From the NCBI GenBank assembly GCA_002419285.1, contig DIFU01000114.1, forward strand, positions 1-5,715: DNA of 5,715 bases, written 5' to 3'. The position numbers were made by a program, and so were the translations under genes. The notes beneath the pieces were generated by a model. That model was not told the origin of the DNA and did no database searches. It saw nothing but the letters and a program-made list of their open reading frames with translations. Source of the stretch: Prolixibacteraceae bacterium UBA5740. Its GTDB lineage: Bacteria > Bacteroidota > Bacteroidia > Bacteroidales > Prolixibacteraceae. Shown piece after piece: positions 5,578-5,715 of the stretch (its first letter is position 1; every line of letters starts with the position of its first letter).

Positions 5578-5690
5578 GATATTTATTGCTAACAAATGAA
5601 GTTGACATTTAATGGTCATAAAGAAAATGGGAATACTTAGTTGGCTTTCGCTTTTTTTCACCCTTATTCACCACAGATTTCAGGGATAAC

Positions 5691-5715
5691 CCCCTCTGCC
5701 CCTCGTTTGCAACGA
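5691..5715 (+). repeat. further copy of the 40-base hairpin unit, cut by the window end
   Basis: All 25 bases are identical to 4489-4513, the start of the first 40-base unit, in the same orientation. The window ends inside the right arm of the hairpin. Just before it, CACCACAGATTTCA (5670-5683) resembles another short intergenic motif that I recall from Bacteroidota genomes. Otherwise 5578-5690, upstream of hicBA, shows no convincing gene. Confidence 0.85.

Noticed and set aside
5612..5689. Short plus-strand frame starting MVIKKMGILSWLSLFF, 25 residues.
   Set aside because: MGILSW recalls the start of small YeaQ-like membrane proteins, but the match is only a few residues and the frame soon runs into a repeat-like stretch and a stop. 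Too little to call even a remnant.

Overview
The window looks like chromosomal DNA from a member of the Bacteroidota. The reasons are the AAA_14/DUF4143 ATPase, the SEC-C protein and the HicBA pair in their typical Bacteroidota forms, starts without Shine-Dalgarno sequences, -7 boxes of the TAnnTTTG type, and intergenic spaces full of hairpin repeats. No rRNA, tRNA, integrase or complete insertion sequence is visible, so genus and species cannot be given. All intact genes are on the minus strand and are read from right to left.

Left block (1-3083). A SEC-C zinc-binding protein (1893-3083) is followed by an ABC/OLD-type ATPase (608-1852) and a small protein with a PD-(D/E)XK-like nuclease signature (108-611). 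The last two genes overlap by ATGA and are probably translationally coupled. A promoter-like element lies in the 40-base gap before the ATPase, so the ATPase-nuclease pair may be its own bicistronic unit. It resembles, in logic only, known two-gene defence systems that pair an ABC-type ATPase with a nuclease (Septu, PARIS, Gabija). It is the best candidate here for an undescribed system.

Middle block (3084-4357). A full-length AAA_14 ATPase with a C-terminal DUF4143 nuclease-like domain. Its start is preceded by a perfect 16-base palindrome and an extra direct half-site, a likely operator.

Repeat block (4399-4722). One copy of a 38-base repeat whose other copy is at 21-58, a perfect 28-base palindrome, two 40-base tandem units, two 38-base tandem units and two smaller hairpins. 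Several hairpins share a TTTGCAA-type centre but have entirely different, still complementary arms. A further copy of the 40-base unit begins at 5691 and runs off the window.

Right block (4723-5715). The 5' remnant of a small membrane-protein gene (plus strand, about 4893-5012) runs into the 3' end of a hicB-hicA toxin-antitoxin operon (minus strand, 5013-5515). The window as a whole reads as an accessory region: a toxin-antitoxin module, a candidate defence pair and a stand-alone ATPase, separated by repeats.
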